The notes under the pieces are model-generated. The model was not told the origin of the DNA, made no database searches, and worked only from the letters and a program-made list of their open reading frames with translations. 63,757 nucleotides of DNA, taken from assembly GCA_027943245.1 (NCBI GenBank), contig JANDJZ010000258.1, positions 1 to 63,757 on the forward strand. The letters are read 5' to 3'. This document shows, in pieces, positions 46,007 through 58,453 of this stretch. The position numbers and the translations under genes were made by a program. Within the stretch, counting starts at the first letter, position 1, and the number at the start of each line of letters is the position of its first letter. Source of the stretch: Acanthamoeba sp. SK_2022b (Eukaryota; Discosea; Longamoebia; Acanthamoebidae).

Positions 46007-46197
46007 AGTAGAGGAGAGGCCGTCATGGAGACCAACGCACGACAGGTAGAGGGAGGGAACTGCGGCGCGTAAGAGAAGTGTAGAGGGATAATACACGATG
46101 CAGAAGAAGAGGTTCAAAGGTGCTTTCATTTACAAGGTCATCATAGGATGCGCTGGGGGTTGGTGTAGTGGAGAAGAAGGTTGTGGTTGTTGCACCC

Positions 46198-47281
46198 TCA
46201 ACCAACAAAGTTGCTTGGAGTTGGTGACGAAGGATTGGGCGGCGAAGGCGAGCCCTCGTCGCCGTACCCCTCGCCGTCGTAGTCGTCGTCCACTGATAAG
46301 GTGAGAACAGAGAGGAGATGAAAGAGAGGTGAGAAGAGGGTCATGAGAGCCAGTGGTCCAGGCGATCAGGAGGGCCAGGCGTACTGTCGAGCTTGTCGCG
46401 CTCGGCTTTGCTGAGGAAGCGACCACCTGGCCCACGCTGCCGATTCTTGGCATGTTTGTGTCTCGAATCGTGTAGCCACTCCTGTTTGGTCACGGAAAGA
46501 AGGTAAGGAAAGAAGGAGCTGGAAGATGGTGAAGAGAAAAGATGCTATACCTTGCGGGGCATGATTTTGAACTTGGCCTCGAGCTTCATCCGCGCTTGTC
46601 GCCGCTTCAAAATTCGATGAAACTGTTTCTGATTGACGTAGACGGCATCCTCTGCCCCAGACAGCAGCGCATATTGCTGTCCCGCCTGGAGGAGCGACCC
46701 CATCTGTGCCAGTTGCAGTGATCCGAGGCCCTGGAGCGATACAAGTCCGGGTGGGATTTAAAATCGATAGGTTCTCACGATGTGTGACGTACCATCCCGA
46801 AAGGATACTGAATGACGCTAGTGCTGCCATCTGCGGCCATCTGCGATTGGTACGCGTATTGAAGGGCTTCAGCCGATGAGTAGCCCTGCTGCATGACCGC
46901 TGCTGCTACTACGGCTCGCGACATGTCGTCTTCATCGCTCAATTGCCCCCCGCTGAGCATCGGATCGCCCCCATTCGCCGCATTCTGCTGTTGCTGTTGT
47001 AGTTGCTGTACTGCGGCGTTGTGGTGGGCTACGTAGAGGGCAGCCGCAGCCGATTGCGCAGCCGCCAGAGATTCTAGATCGTTCGCGTTATTGCTTTGTT
47101 CTCCTCCAATTCCATTTGAATTCAGATAGTGCGCGGTGCTGCTCCCGTCCTCGATTGATCCTCCGCCGCTTCCATCCCCACCAACCACCCCCTCGTTTCC
47201 TCTTCCTTCATCTCCCCCGTCGAGGCCTCCACCGTTGGGGTCCGCGCCAGCAACGAAGTGGTTGGTCGCTGTAGCCTGCAT
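46198..47281 (-). CDS. NFYA: NF-YA (HAP2) CCAAT-binding transcription factor subunit
   Basis: NF-YA joins NF-YB/NF-YC to bind CCAAT boxes in the nucleus. The ATG at 47281 opens MQATATNHFVAGADPNGGGL, followed by Gly/Asp-, Ala- and Gln-rich activation-type sequence (VQQLQQQQQNAANGG). The conserved core spans three exons: YVNQKQFHRILKRRQARMKL (the NF-YB/C-interacting helix) and EWLHDSRHKHAKNRQRGPGG RFLSKAER (the DNA-binding helix with the invariant HxSRHxHA). The last exon encodes an acidic tail MDDDYDGEGYGDEGSPSPPN and stops at 46200-46198. Introns at about 46268-46300 to 46350, 46478-46552 and 46732-46795. The core looks functional. Confidence 0.93.
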
Positions 47282-47463
47282 GAAGTGAGCCGTCCTATCG
47301 TAGCCCTCTCGCGAGCCGTCCTATCGCTGGTTCGTGTAGACCGCAACCAACAGCGTTCAAGCCTTCACCTCTCAACGGACGCCCTCGCTACCCGATTTCG
47401 GTTATTTGTCGACCTTCAACAAGGGATTTACGAAACGTTTCGCAAGCGTTTTGTGTTTCTAAT
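47282..47463. other. NF-YA upstream region with 39-base direct repeat
   Basis: GAGCCGTCCTATCG occurs twice near 47287 and 47311. At 47341-47379 a 39-base segment (CCGCAACCAACAGCGTTCAA and onward) recurs at 63678-63716 with two mismatches, in the same orientation. Confidence 0.85.
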
Positions 47464-48809
47464 TAGGGCTGTTAATTCGGTTCAGGCCGAACCAAACCGG
47501 TTCAAAAACGTTGCAACAGTGCACTGGTCCCAGAGGAATGCCAAGAACATTAAAAATCAGTAACTTCTTCGGGCAATGGAACTCAGCTTTGGTTGGCCCT
47601 GTGGGTGGCCACAGCAGATGTGGTTTCTGATCTGTGCCATCATGAGCCAGCTTACAAGTAGAGAAAGAGAGGATATCCAACTCAACCCTGTTGTGGCAGA
47701 AGGTGTGGTTATTAGTACATAAAGAATGATCTTTTCTACTCCTACCAGTATATATGTATATTTTTTTTTCCATGATCTAAAGGTGCATGGCCACCAGTAC
47801 ATAAAGAATAGAGAAGTTGCTGTCACTGAGTTGAAGAAGAGGAAGCAGGAGCAAATGAGCCAAAGTCAGAGTTGGCATGTACAAGTATACGGGTGGAGGT
47901 GGTGGTAGGAGACATAGAGCAGTGCCTCTGCAGGACCACCCACCCTGCTGTAGAGAATGCATGCTCTGATGCAACAGAGGTTGCAAGAAGAGTGGAGAAG
48001 TGGCAAGCAGCAGAGGCAAGAAGGGGGTACTGGTGCTGATGAAGTCTCCACCAGATCAGAGGGGTGCATAGGATATGCTGTGCTTGGGCAGTCCAGAAGG
48101 ACCAAACAGCTCTGCATAGCTGTCACACTCAGGTGTGGCAACACTGTCTGACAGAACAGCATTGCCAGTGGAGAGGCAAGGACATGGAGTTCACCAAGAA
48201 AGGTACTCTGTTGCTGAGCTTTTATGGTTGCATACATGTACACAGTCGATTCTAAATCTTGCTTTGTACAGGTTTCAAGGTGATGGTTGCCAAGTTCAAT
48301 AACCAGATGCAGAACTGCATCTGGTACAGGTGGAATGCCTTGAAATGAGCAAGGAATTTTTCACCTATCATTACATTGCATACATGTACACGACCATCCA
48401 CACATCTGTGCTCAAGCCAGCCAAACCTGAGCACAAACTCATCAACATCACCATCAATAGCCTTGACATTGATAAATGGATCGATGCTTTAGAGGCAATT
48501 TCCTCTAGCCAGCAGAGCAATCCCAACTTTGTACAACCATGCAACTTCAAACGTCCACTCCGACCAGGGTATGCTGCTTCCCAATACATCTTCAATGTAT
48601 TTCTTTTCACCTCATATGCATACAACGGAAAGCTATGATGATTACAATGCATAGCTGACAATATCACTGTGTATGCATATGTGATGCCAGGAACACACTT
48701 TGCACCCACCTTCGTCAGAACCTACATGCAAGCTTTCCTCCTCTCCCTCTTCTTGCTGCTGTGCTTCTCCTGAAAGTTGTCTTTGTGGCTGCTCTGGCCT
48801 GGAAAGTGG

Positions 48810-48863
48810 AAAGCACAAGAAGACCTGGCTCCATCTCTGAAGAGTCAGGTCTTCTTGTGCTTT
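48810..48863. repeat. Perfect inverted repeat (hairpin 1)
   Basis: Arms AAAGCACAAGAAGACCT (48810-48826) and its reverse complement (48847-48863) are separated by 20 bases. Confidence 0.93.
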
Positions 48864-48875
48864 TCTGGTGAACAA

Positions 48876-49003
48876 AAGAGGAAGAGGAGGATGAGGAAGA
48901 CGAATGGTGCTTTTGGGACTTGCTTCCCCAAGCATCCTTCTCCCTTGATGGGGAAGGAGTCTCCAAAAGCACCATTCGTCTTCCTCATCCTCCTCTTCCT
49001 CTT
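48876..49003. repeat. Perfect 41-base inverted repeat (hairpin 2)
   Basis: Left arm 48876-48916 and right arm 48963-49003 are exact reverse complements, with a 46-base loop that itself has a small inverted repeat around CTTCCCC/GGGGAAG. A diverged copy of the left arm recurs at about 49614-49668 without a mirror arm. Confidence 0.95.
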
Positions 49004-49751
49004 CTTCCTACAAGCGCTGTGATAGCTCATGAAATCATAATGCACATCAATGAGTAAGGTATGGGGGCTGGCTCTGTCTGGAGGAAGGTTGATTGGAAGT
49101 ACTTAGTGTAGCCCTCCAAAGTCTTATTCTTCTACTTGAAACAGTCAGTGAGAAGTTGCCAGATGACCTGTGGATTGAGACCAAGCTAGTCCTGGAGAGG
49201 ATTCAGCTGCAAGGTGATCATAGCATAGGCTATGTTGAGATGATGCTGTCTGCTGTCAATGGCTGCCATCAAGGCAGTGTTGGGTTGCAGCAGTTCATCT
49301 CCTAGCACAAGCTTGAGAAGTCCTTGTCCAACAATTAGTGTAGTTGGTGGACCCAGTTGTGGTAGTTGGTTCCATTGAGCAGTTCATCCCGCCACACTGC
49401 AGCACCAAAAAAAATAGCCTCTCATTGGCTAATAGAGGTGATTGGCCACCTGCATGGGGAATACAATCTACTCATTGATGCACACACACAGGACTCATAT
49501 CTGGAGTCCCTCTAAGCACCTTTTTTCTTATTCTCTTTTTTTATATATCTCAAATATGCATGTGATAACTTGAAATTCAGTGATGTCATTGCTAAATGTA
49601 TCTTGGTGCTTGCAGGAAGAAGAAGAGGAGGAAGATGAGGAAGATGAATGGCGCTTTTGGGACTTGCTTTTCCTACTGCCCTTGCCCCGTGACAGGAAGG
49701 AGTCTTCTCCCTCTTCAGATCACCCACAACACTTGCATGATGTGTATGCAT

Positions 49752-49870
49752 TGTAGAGCAATGGTAGAGCAGAGAGAAATGCCAAGAAGACCATCAAAAA
49801 TGCCTATCTGAAAGGCATTTTTGTGGTGACAGAGGTGCATGAGCATTGCATACATATGAAATGGTACATG
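49752..49870. repeat. Dispersed repeat unit, copy 1
   Basis: Sequence running from AGAGCAATGGTAGAGCAGAG to GCATTGCATACATATG. Related copies are at 60357-60466, 60467-60583 and inverted at about 61071-61260. Confidence 0.8.
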
Positions 49871-50680
49871 CTCACACATGTCAAATTATTTCCAAAGTTG
49901 AGACACCTCTGTAAGGTAAGGGTGTGTCTGGGCAACAAATGCCTTATAGCAACCAATGAACATAAAGGTTCCCATTGTTGTTGTTGTTGTTTTGTGCAGA
50001 CAGGGAGAAGCCCCTTGTGGGGTCTTGGGTATTTTCCTCTCCCTGCGTCCTTTTTGAGTGATTTTGTTGTCCCTTTCTGGCAATTGCAGGCCGTTTTCCT
50101 TAATCCTTTTATTTTTTCTCTATGTAGGTCCCACTTTTCTTTAGCCCACCTGTTCACTATACTAAGAATTCCCATTATGCACTCGTCCACCTTGCCTTTC
50201 AGTATCCCCCAGTGGGGTAATGCCTCCCTGAGCGCTTTTGGGCAGAAACCCAGCGCGCCCATGTTACAGTTGTATGATCTGCTGAACCTCAGGGTTATGT
50301 TGCTGGGAGTCCCTTTCTCTTTCCCTGCCATTTCGTTGATAGTCTCTGATCTCCTGATTTCTTGCCTTCCATATGTGTTCTGTGTGGGCAATCTGTTTAT
50401 ATATGGTTATGCAGTTCCTTAGTTCCACCTGGGTCTCTTTTTTTGTGGTGTATAATCATGGTTTCTGCATGGTTGATCATTCTAGAGTCCAAGTCCCTTT
50501 GTCCTTGTGTGGTGGGCATTCTTTGGCAAACCAGGTGTCCCCCATGTCTGTCATGCCCAATTGCATCGCTTTGGCATTTGGCATTTGGGATTTCAGTTGG
50601 GCCTTGTATGCCCATAGGCGGATTCCATGGTTATCTGGTGTGTCGGGTACCGTGGATTTCTTGGAAATCAGTCTGAGCGT
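49804..50680 (-). pseudogene. Degenerate frame of a mobile element, Lys-rich
   Basis: A 195-residue frame ending at 49804 and a second at 50397-50615 in another frame, with joined flavour LKSQMPNAKAMQLGMTDMGD and NGREKEKG-like runs. Its composition matches the LINE-type frames at 53-56 kb, and it has several frameshifts. No domain was recognised. Confidence 0.4.
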
Positions 50681-50790
50681 TGCGCCAGTATTCTCCTCTT
50701 GATTTTCGTTTCCTCTGCCTTTCCTCCATATATAATGAGTTTGCTGTATATATCATCTCTTTGAGTTCCTTTACAATTAGGCCACCGGTT

Positions 50791-50950
50791 GTTTGTTGAC
50801 TAGAGCTACGTTCTCCAGGGAGGAGGTGTCATTCCTCTTACGCTCACGGAGCAAACCAAGTAACGATTTTGTTTGTTGACTAGAGCTACGTTCTCCAGGG
50901 AGGAGGTGTCATTCCTCTTACGCTCATGGAGCAAACCAAGTAACGATTTT
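50791..50950. repeat. 80-base tandem duplication
   Basis: Two units, 50791-50870 and 50871-50950, beginning GTTTGTTGACTAGAGCTACG, differ at one base (CACGG versus CATGG). Confidence 0.95.
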
Positions 50951-51539
50951 TTTCCCTTTATTTGGAGGAACCAGTTCTATCCAGTTAACCAGAAAAACCA
51001 AACCAGTAAACCAAATTAACAGCCCTAGCTCAGAGCGCCTTTTTGCCCTGCTGCTGGCAATGTAGTGGATATCATTGCTGTTGGCAGAACTGCTCCTCCA
51101 CGCAAGTTAATGAAGTGTGGCCACAAGCCAACTGGCACATAGCAAGGGAACATATGAAGATGCAGGCTCATTGGCATCAATAACATGTGTTCAGGAAAAT
51201 GCGATGCTGACTCTTTTTCTGTAGACAGCACCTGTCTGGGGTGTCCTAAATGTCTACAGCTGCCTGACTGCTGATTTGAAAACTGTAGACATTTTGAGAA
51301 GGGGCAGTGTCTCATTTTCCTGAACATGCAGTTCAATCTATGCCCCTGTGATATTATACAAAGTGAACACAAAATGGAAAAGGTACAATGGAGTGAGGAA
51401 GTAGTAGAAGACACTTGGGCTTGAGGAATGTGGCAAGGGCAGGATGATCTGCCCAGAAGTCAGCAGCCTTGTGGTGGAGCTGTACAGCTCCAGCATCTGC
51501 ATATGTTCAAGAAGTGGAAGGGCTTACCTGTCTATGGCC

Positions 51540-52160
51540 TGCCGCTTCAGCAAATTATTGCTGAAACTGCTACCTGTTGCCATGTCAGCATCACCCCAAT
51601 GGCAGAAGATTGTGAGCAGAGTGTAGAGGAGGTCAAAACCATATTTTGGTGTGTGATCGCGCCACTTCTTCCAGTGGTGGAGCACTGCCATCTTATGGGA
51701 AGCATCCATGAGCTGCCAGCCAGCAAGGTTGATGTTGCTGATGGTGATCTGTTGCTTCTCTGGCAGGTTTCTGTTCTCAGTTTGAATCCACCTGACAACA
51801 TACCAAGAGATAGTCCTGATCAATGTAGTTATGGAGGGGAGAAACAAATCTGACATGCTTTGGTAGTGCTTCAGGTCAAGGAAGGAGAGTGTAGTGGAGA
51901 CCACGCTCTTGGTCTCAAATGATCTCAAGGCCAAGGATCGATTTGGCCAGGCCAAGGTCCTTGATAGGGAAGGCCTTGGCAAGAGCGCGCTTGATCAGTT
52001 TGATTTCATGCTTGTTTGCAAGGATCATGCAGTCATCAATGTAGCTGTGTAAGCCTTTTGCAGAGCCCCAACTGATGAGTCTTTTGCACCAGCACCAGCA
52101 TAGCCATTCCCTGTTGTTGAAAGCAGATGTTGAGAACAAATGCAACATCAAGTGCCTCAA
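51540..52160 (-). mobile_element. Copia-type reverse transcriptase fragment
   Basis: The frame at 51915-52160 reads HSYIDDCMILANKHEIKLIK then RALAKAFPIKDLGLAKSILG and LEI. This matches the YxDD and KDLG...LGxEI motifs of Ty1/copia reverse transcriptase. The flanking frame 51524-51982 on the same strand has no clear motif and the element is shifted and truncated, with no LTRs seen. Confidence 0.75.
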
Positions 52161-52599
52161 TGAGAAAAGGTGAATTTGGATGAAGATATTGACATACCAG
52201 TTACTTGGAGTAGGCGCTGAAGTTGGGTTTGCCCTTCTTCATTGCCCACATTGGACTGGGGTAGTGCTTGTAGTGTGCCAGAATCAAGAGTGCTCACAGT
52301 GATGGCACCTTGTTGGTTGATCTTGTTGATGGCGCCAGCCAGGAGGTTGATGAGGTGGTTGAGCTTTTCACCAACATGAGGCTGTACTATACTTGAAAGG
52401 TGAAGGCACACCAAAATCTAGAGCCTTGTCAGGATCAGCACACTCATAAGGGTTGACTGTGTTACAGCTTGACACAGGCCCATTGACATCAAGGGCCTTC
52501 AACACCTGTTGCCGAGTGTGAGGGACACTGGCATCTACCACACCCATCCCTTCCTCATTCAGCTTCTGCAGAGCTGGGCATGAGAACAGAGAAAGTCGT

Positions 52600-55500
52600 G
52601 GGCGCCATGGCTGTCTTGGTGTACCTGGGCAAGGACCAGGAGACTGGGAAACTCCTGCCCTGGGCGAACTACAGTTTCCTCACCAGTGAGGCGCAAGAAA
52701 GGGAAGACACGGCTAACCCCTGGAAGTGTCAATCTACACCCCAGAGGAAGAACGCCCCAACTACAACCAGTGTGTGCAGGCAGCCAGAGAAAGAGCCACA
52801 GCAAGAACAGAGAGAAGGAAAAAAGAAGAAGAACACAGAGTAAATGCGAGAGGAAACGTAAACTGGCCAGGAGCATCTCAATTGATGAACACTCCTTTGA
52901 CTTTTAAAAAAACGACTTCCACCCATAGCATCAATAAACTACTCGCCACATGTACACTCATAACTCTCCTTGCCTACCTACCCCAGGTATCAGCAGGGGA
53001 AAAAACTAATACAACAACAACTGATGACAAGACCAATAACAGGCAACATGCCAACATTACCTACCAATATAATCAGACTTGTCTCCCCACTAACCTACAC
53101 AGCACATATATGAACATGGACAACACAAAACTAATGCTCAACTGCACAAACAAAATAAAGCATGGCCATCTGGATCCCCACAGCTAATGCAGTGGATGGC
53201 CAGACCGCCTCAAACCACGGTCACAACACCCTGGCCAACATTATCACTATAGTCTCACTAAATATTAGAAAAAACTGGAGAGATCCTGGACCTACACTAA
53301 GCAATAAACATAAACAATTGGGACATCACAGCGATCCAAGAAAAAGGAAAATGGAGCTAAGATTACACAGGTGAACTGGAGAAGGCAGCAACAGAACACA
53401 GCCTGTCCAAAAACTGGAACCTTAAATCCAAGGAAGCAACGATTGCCAATCGCAGGACAAAAATCACGCAAAATGGACCAATTATGGAAAAACCACAGAT
53501 CACCACCACCCATATCAACTTCTGCCTCCCAAATAAAGGCATGGAACGGCGCACAATAAACATAGAGATCCTCCCAGCCCCAATCACAACTGATCACAAC
53601 CTGAGAAACATCAAAATACAAACCAACACACCCAGACCAAATAGCCATATCCCTCAGACCAGAAACATCACAAGACCACTACATAAGCTAGGCGAAGAAC
53701 CAAAGTAAAAAGCACTACGAGAGGCACTCAGCAGTGCAGCAGAACTCAACAACCAAATAGGCAAGAATGACAGATCGGATGTTAATATGATACACATCAC
53801 TAAACCAAAGAATCCAGAAGGCAATGGACCTTGCCACCACCAAAGGCAAAACGCTGAACCCTACTGGAACGCAAATAATAGTGTGAAAAAAAAAAGAAAA
53901 TGCCACAATGTGATAAAGGCAATCAACGCACTCACCCTGGCCATAAGAAATAAAGTCAACCCAAACCTATGTCATGGCTGCTGAGAAGGAATTATAATAC
54001 CAACCACGTACCACATCACCCACATAGAACTAACACTGAATGAGCTAACCACCCTCTGCACAACACTCTCCAAATCAATAAAGCGTGCACACAACAAAAT
54101 GAAAATGTAAGTATCAAAAAAAGACTAATAGCAGCAGGGTACTCAAACCCAAGAGAGTTCTGGAGACTCCTGAACACAAAAGAACGTCAGAATCATAAGA
54201 GCTGTCAGGACTACAGAAAACAACATTGAAACCTACCATACAGACCCAAACGAAATAAAAACACTGCTTCATGGTGGGGTAAACTCTTTACTTACACCCC
54301 AGTCCAACAGGGACCAGAACCATAATCATAACACATACCCCAGATCAGCCAAGAACAAAAGATGCAACTGAACAAACCCATACCAATAGAAGAAACCAGA
54401 CACACAACTACCAGAGACAGACCTATACTTTCAACCAATACCTGAAAGGGCTTGACATCCCCAAAAGCTGGAAGGAGGCGCCAATCACCCTATTATATAA
54501 AGAAGGAGACAAAGCTCACCCTGGTAACTACAGACCCATTACAGGTACAGTACAAGATATACACAAACATATGATAGTGCGTCACACAACGCCCTACTCA
54601 AAGTCCTCACACAGCATGGAGTAAACAAGCACTTCGTCAATGCCATTGCCAATATATACCACAATAGCACTGTACAACTGAAAATTGATGATACACTCTC
54701 CAACCACATACAATACTCCAAAGGAGTGCGCCAAGGACGGACTGTCTCCCCTACTATTCATCATTTTCCTCAACCCACTACTGAAAGGGATAGAAGAACG
54801 ACGAAAAGGCAGGATATACATTTGCAAGCCAAACGAAGATAGCCTCTTAGGGTACTGTGATGACATAGTACTACTAGGAAGAAGCTGGAAAGACATCAAC
54901 AACTCTCATTCAAGAAACTCACCCAATTCTCTGATCAGCACAACCTGTCTATCAACACAAAGAAATCTGGATACTCTACCACAGCAGCTGACCAATCCCT
55001 TGCCATCAAATACAAGAATGAGTACATAAGCAAGCTAGGACCCAACGAACACTACAAATACTTGGGAATCTGGATAAGCTTGACCCTGGACTGGAATAAA
55101 CAGATCTAAGAGAGCGAGAGAAAGACCGTTGCATGCCTCAGCATCTTGAAGAAGACAAGACTACCTGCAGACCTAATGGTCGATGTGATGAATGCCACAA
55201 TCACAGCAAAGCTGACATATAGCATGCACATAACCCCCTTTAAAAAAGATACTCTCCAACAAATGAACAAGATGATGGCTGATGTGCTTAAGCACAAAAT
55301 AGGACTACCAAAAAGATATGATAATGAACCAATCTTCATAAACAAAAAAAAGAGGAGGACTAAGACTCATAGACCTGACCAGTACAGCGCATTTCCTGGA
55401 TATAAACACAACCACCACTTTACTCAACTCTAACACTATAGCCAGGGACACCATCTTAGCAAGCATGGCGAACACAATCACCCCCAGCAGTACTCTGGGA

Positions 55501-56230
55501 AGATGGAAGGCATGCAAATACACGAGATCACCCCTGTGATCAAAATTACAGACCCAAAACAAATGCATGTAGGATGTAAAACAGCAATACTATAATCAGG
55601 AAGCTCTACGAGCTAGGAATCACCAAATGGGACATGCTCCCTGCCAACTCTGACTCACTAAAGAACTACTGCCAAATGGCACTCCTACCCAGCAAACTAT
55701 ACCAACAAGACATGCAACAATGAACACCAAAAGCAGAACCCCCTCGATGGTATGCACCCTGCCACTAGAGGAAACAGAGGGCCAGTTGCACCAAAACTAT
55801 GCCACCAAAACAATCAGAATTTGGACTGACTGGGGACATATCCAAGGTAATACAACAGCAGCAATCTACGCAGGCAAACACCCCCTACAAGAAAAAATCA
55901 AAATCAAACATGGAGGATCGTCATTCATTGGGAACTAGTAGCCATATTGGCACTACAAAAAGCCCCCTTAGAAATGAACCTGGAAATTGTACCAGTGCCA
56001 TTAAGGCAATCCAAAACTTTAATAGGTGGAAAAAAGGCAGACAAGCACGAACTGAAGGAAGAAACATCATCAAAGATATAATCTCACACATCAAACAGAG
56101 GAAGAAAGCACAACAAATAACCTTTTTTACGTTTTCCAAGCCACATCAGAGAAAAAAGCATCAAATACAAAAAAATAGGAGGTAAAACCCAGTCAAACTG
56201 GGAAGACAAGATAAGAGCACTGAAGGAAAC
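52600..56230 (+). mobile_element. Degenerate non-LTR retrotransposon (LINE) with EN and RT
   Basis: An endonuclease region begins near 53240 (TIVSLNIRKNWRD, then in another frame a DITAIQEK-like motif) and includes APITTDHNLRNIKI near 53575, the expected DH site. RT motifs: SWKEAPITLLYKEGD with HPGNYRPI at about 54470-54545; YSKGVRQGRTVSPLLFIIFL at about 54715; and a YCDD box in LLGYCDDIVLLGRSW (usual YADD) at about 54845. YKYLGIW follows near 55055. A short frame with a signal-like segment precedes the EN. Many frameshifts and stops mean it is not active. Confidence 0.85.
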
Positions 56231-56282
56231 ACATGGAGCAGACTTTCTGTGATATATTATTGTAGGGTGTGTCCTTGCTCTT

Positions 56283-58410
56283 GTGGCGAGTGTGTCTGTG
56301 AAAGTGGAGATAGTTGAGGAGGAGACAGCTTGCAGTGAGAAGAAGAGGAAGAAGGAGGGTGGACAAGGACAAGCCCAGTTTGGGAGCATATTGAAGAGAC
56401 AAAAGAGGGAAGGGGTATGTGCAAGATCTGTTCTTTTCTCTTTGCAAAGAAATCTGGGAACTCCACTTTCAAGGCCCATCTTGAGAGGCAGCACAACCTC
56501 AACTTCAATGAGCCCAAGGTTATTGATCAAGCTCATGCAAGGGAGCTCTGGGCCAAAGTTGTGGTATGTAAGAGAGTAATGACAAATAAATTAGTGAGTG
56601 AATGATTGAAGTATTGCTGTTCACTATTCCAACTAGGTCCAGAATGCACTAGCTTTCCACATAGTGGACTCCACCACCTTCTGTGAGTTCTCCAACTACA
56701 TGGGCTTTGCTGCACCTTGCTGGCAGACTCTAGAGAACACATTCAAGCTGATGTGTGAGAAGCTAGAAGCTCCTCTCTGTGCTGAACTGTCATCTTACAA
56801 GACCCTCAGTTTAAACAGGACTTTTCTTCATCTTTATTGATGATCATGTGTTTCTAACTCTGGTTTTGTGATGGCTGGTTAGCCAAATCTCGCCAGCACT
56901 TCATTGTTGTGATAGCACATGCTATCACTGATGATTGGAGGTGGAGACGCTTCATGCTTGGCTTCTCCCATTCAAAGGAGTCAGAAACGGCTGACTACCT
57001 TGCAGGGCGCATCCACTCCATCCTCAGGGTATGTATATCATTCTTATGTGGCTATATCCATTGCACTTGCACGTCAAATGGAAGGATTGGGGGGTTCCTA
57101 TTTACAACAGATGGTGCAGCCAACATCAGGGCCACTGTTGAGAGGCGTCTTCACTATCCTTGGGCCCACTGTGGTACCATTGCACTTGCACGTCAAATGG
57201 AAGGATTGGGGGGTGCCTATTTACAACAGATGGTGCAGCCAACATCAGGGCCACTGTTGAGAGGCGTCTTCACTATCCTTGGGCCCACTGTGGTACACAA
57301 ATGATTGATCTGATTGTCTGCCAGGCACTGAGGAGTGAGGAGCACATCAGGAGCCTCCTTCTCAAGGTCAAGAAGATAGCCAAGCACTTCCAGGTATGAT
57401 TTGCCTTCATTTTCAGCTTATTGAACTGATTCTAACTGCTATGGAGATAGGGATTGCTAAGGCATATCAGGAGCTACAAGCAATCATTGTGGAGCACAAG
57501 TTCAAGGACCTCAAGGTGATTGCAGACTGTCCCACCAGGTGGAGTGCCTCATTCAACATGGCCCAGAGAGTGGTGGAGCTCCATCCACCCATCTCCCTCT
57601 ACTTCATCAAGTTCCCCAAGCATCAAGGGCTTCAACTGTCTTCCAGTGAGTGGCAGGAGCTCAAGGAGGTATGTGCTTGCCTCCAGGTCTTTGCCAGCGC
57701 AACTACTGTCCTCTCTTCAGAGACTGATCCTACTGCAGCCTTCAAGTGGCCAATCTTCAACCATCTCAGCAACACTGACCTGGCTCTTCCTCCTCCTGCA
57801 CCTGCTACACCAACCAATTTCGACCTGGACAACCTTGCTCCATCCATCAACATCACAGCAGTCAACGAACTGATGCACAGAACCAGTGCAGCAGATCTAC
57901 TTCAGTCCCCACTCTCCCCCATCAGAGCATCTTCTTCATGCCCACACCATCTTCCACTGGAGCACCATCTCCAGGCAGACTCAACTGCTCTACTCTGCAG
58001 CTTCATTTCTTCATCCACAGTTCAAGAGCTTCTCCTTCATCAAGGATCCAGTACTTCGTGCCCAGGCCAAGGGTGAGGCCATTGCCACTGTGTGTGCATA
58101 CTCAGGTGATGCTGCCTGTTATTTCTTGTATCTATTGACTAACTCCTTTTATCTTATTGTTTTGATGTAGGTTCAGCATGTTGCTGAATGAGACCATTAA
58201 TTGTACTGAGAGCCTCATCAGTAGTTACCAAATTTCGGAGGTAGAGTGGTGTGAATGGCATGGCACACTCATGCTGAATGTAGAGGTCCTCAAGCTTCTG
58301 TCTGCTCCTGCGCCACTGCCCTTCTGGCTCCAGTTTCTGGATGATGCTGGTGTAGTTTCACAATTTCTGATAGGCTGCCTTGTGGTCAGCGTCAAGGCAG
58401 GCAGTTGAGG
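56283..58410 (+). mobile_element. hAT-family transposase remnant with BED zinc finger
   Basis: A BED-type finger, CKICSFLFAKKSGNSTFKAH then LERQHNLN, lies at about 56417-56500. Downstream frames read HIVDSTTFCEFSNYMGF, HFIVVIAHAITDDWRWRRF, FTTDGAANIRATVERRLHYP, HCGTQMIDLIVCQALRSEEH and ADCPTRWSASFNMAQRVVEL, which follow the hAT order including the conserved D and the CPTRW motif. Introns or frameshifts interrupt it and a 119-base tandem duplication repeats the TTDGAANIRAT part. No TIRs were found close by. Confidence 0.82.
57058..57295. repeat. 119-base tandem duplication in the transposase
   Basis: Units 57058-57176 and 57177-57295 start CCATTGCACTTGCACGTCAA and are nearly identical (TTCC versus TGCC). 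The duplication doubles a conserved transposase motif. Confidence 0.93.
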
Positions 58411-58433
58411 GCTACAAATACAGGTTTTCAGTC

Positions 58434-58453
58434 ATTGCATACATGTATGCAAT
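58434..58453. repeat. Perfect 20-base palindrome, best copy of a dispersed motif
   Basis: ATTGCATACATGTATGCAAT is its own reverse complement and alternates purine and pyrimidine in its core. Degenerate copies are spread from 48.2 to 61.2 kb. Confidence 0.95.

Larger units (their letters stand above)
47464..51027. mobile_element. TIR-bounded DNA transposon, hAT-like, non-autonomous
   Basis: The ends are inverted: TAGGGCTGTTAATTCGGTTC at 47464 and the reverse complement of GAAACC-like sequence ending AACAGCCCTA at 51027 (18 of 20 bases match). Subterminal AACC(A)-type repeats flank both ends. The terminal TAGGG suits hAT elements, but no 8-base target duplication is seen (TTTCTAAT and GCTCAGAG). 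The interior holds several short degenerate frames, hairpins at 48.8-49.0 kb and a Lys-rich minus-strand frame, and no intact transposase. Confidence 0.6.

Noticed and set aside
47464..51027. Eight-base target site duplication for the TIR element
   Set aside because: Flanks TTTCTAAT and GCTCAGAG do not match, even allowing one-base shifts.
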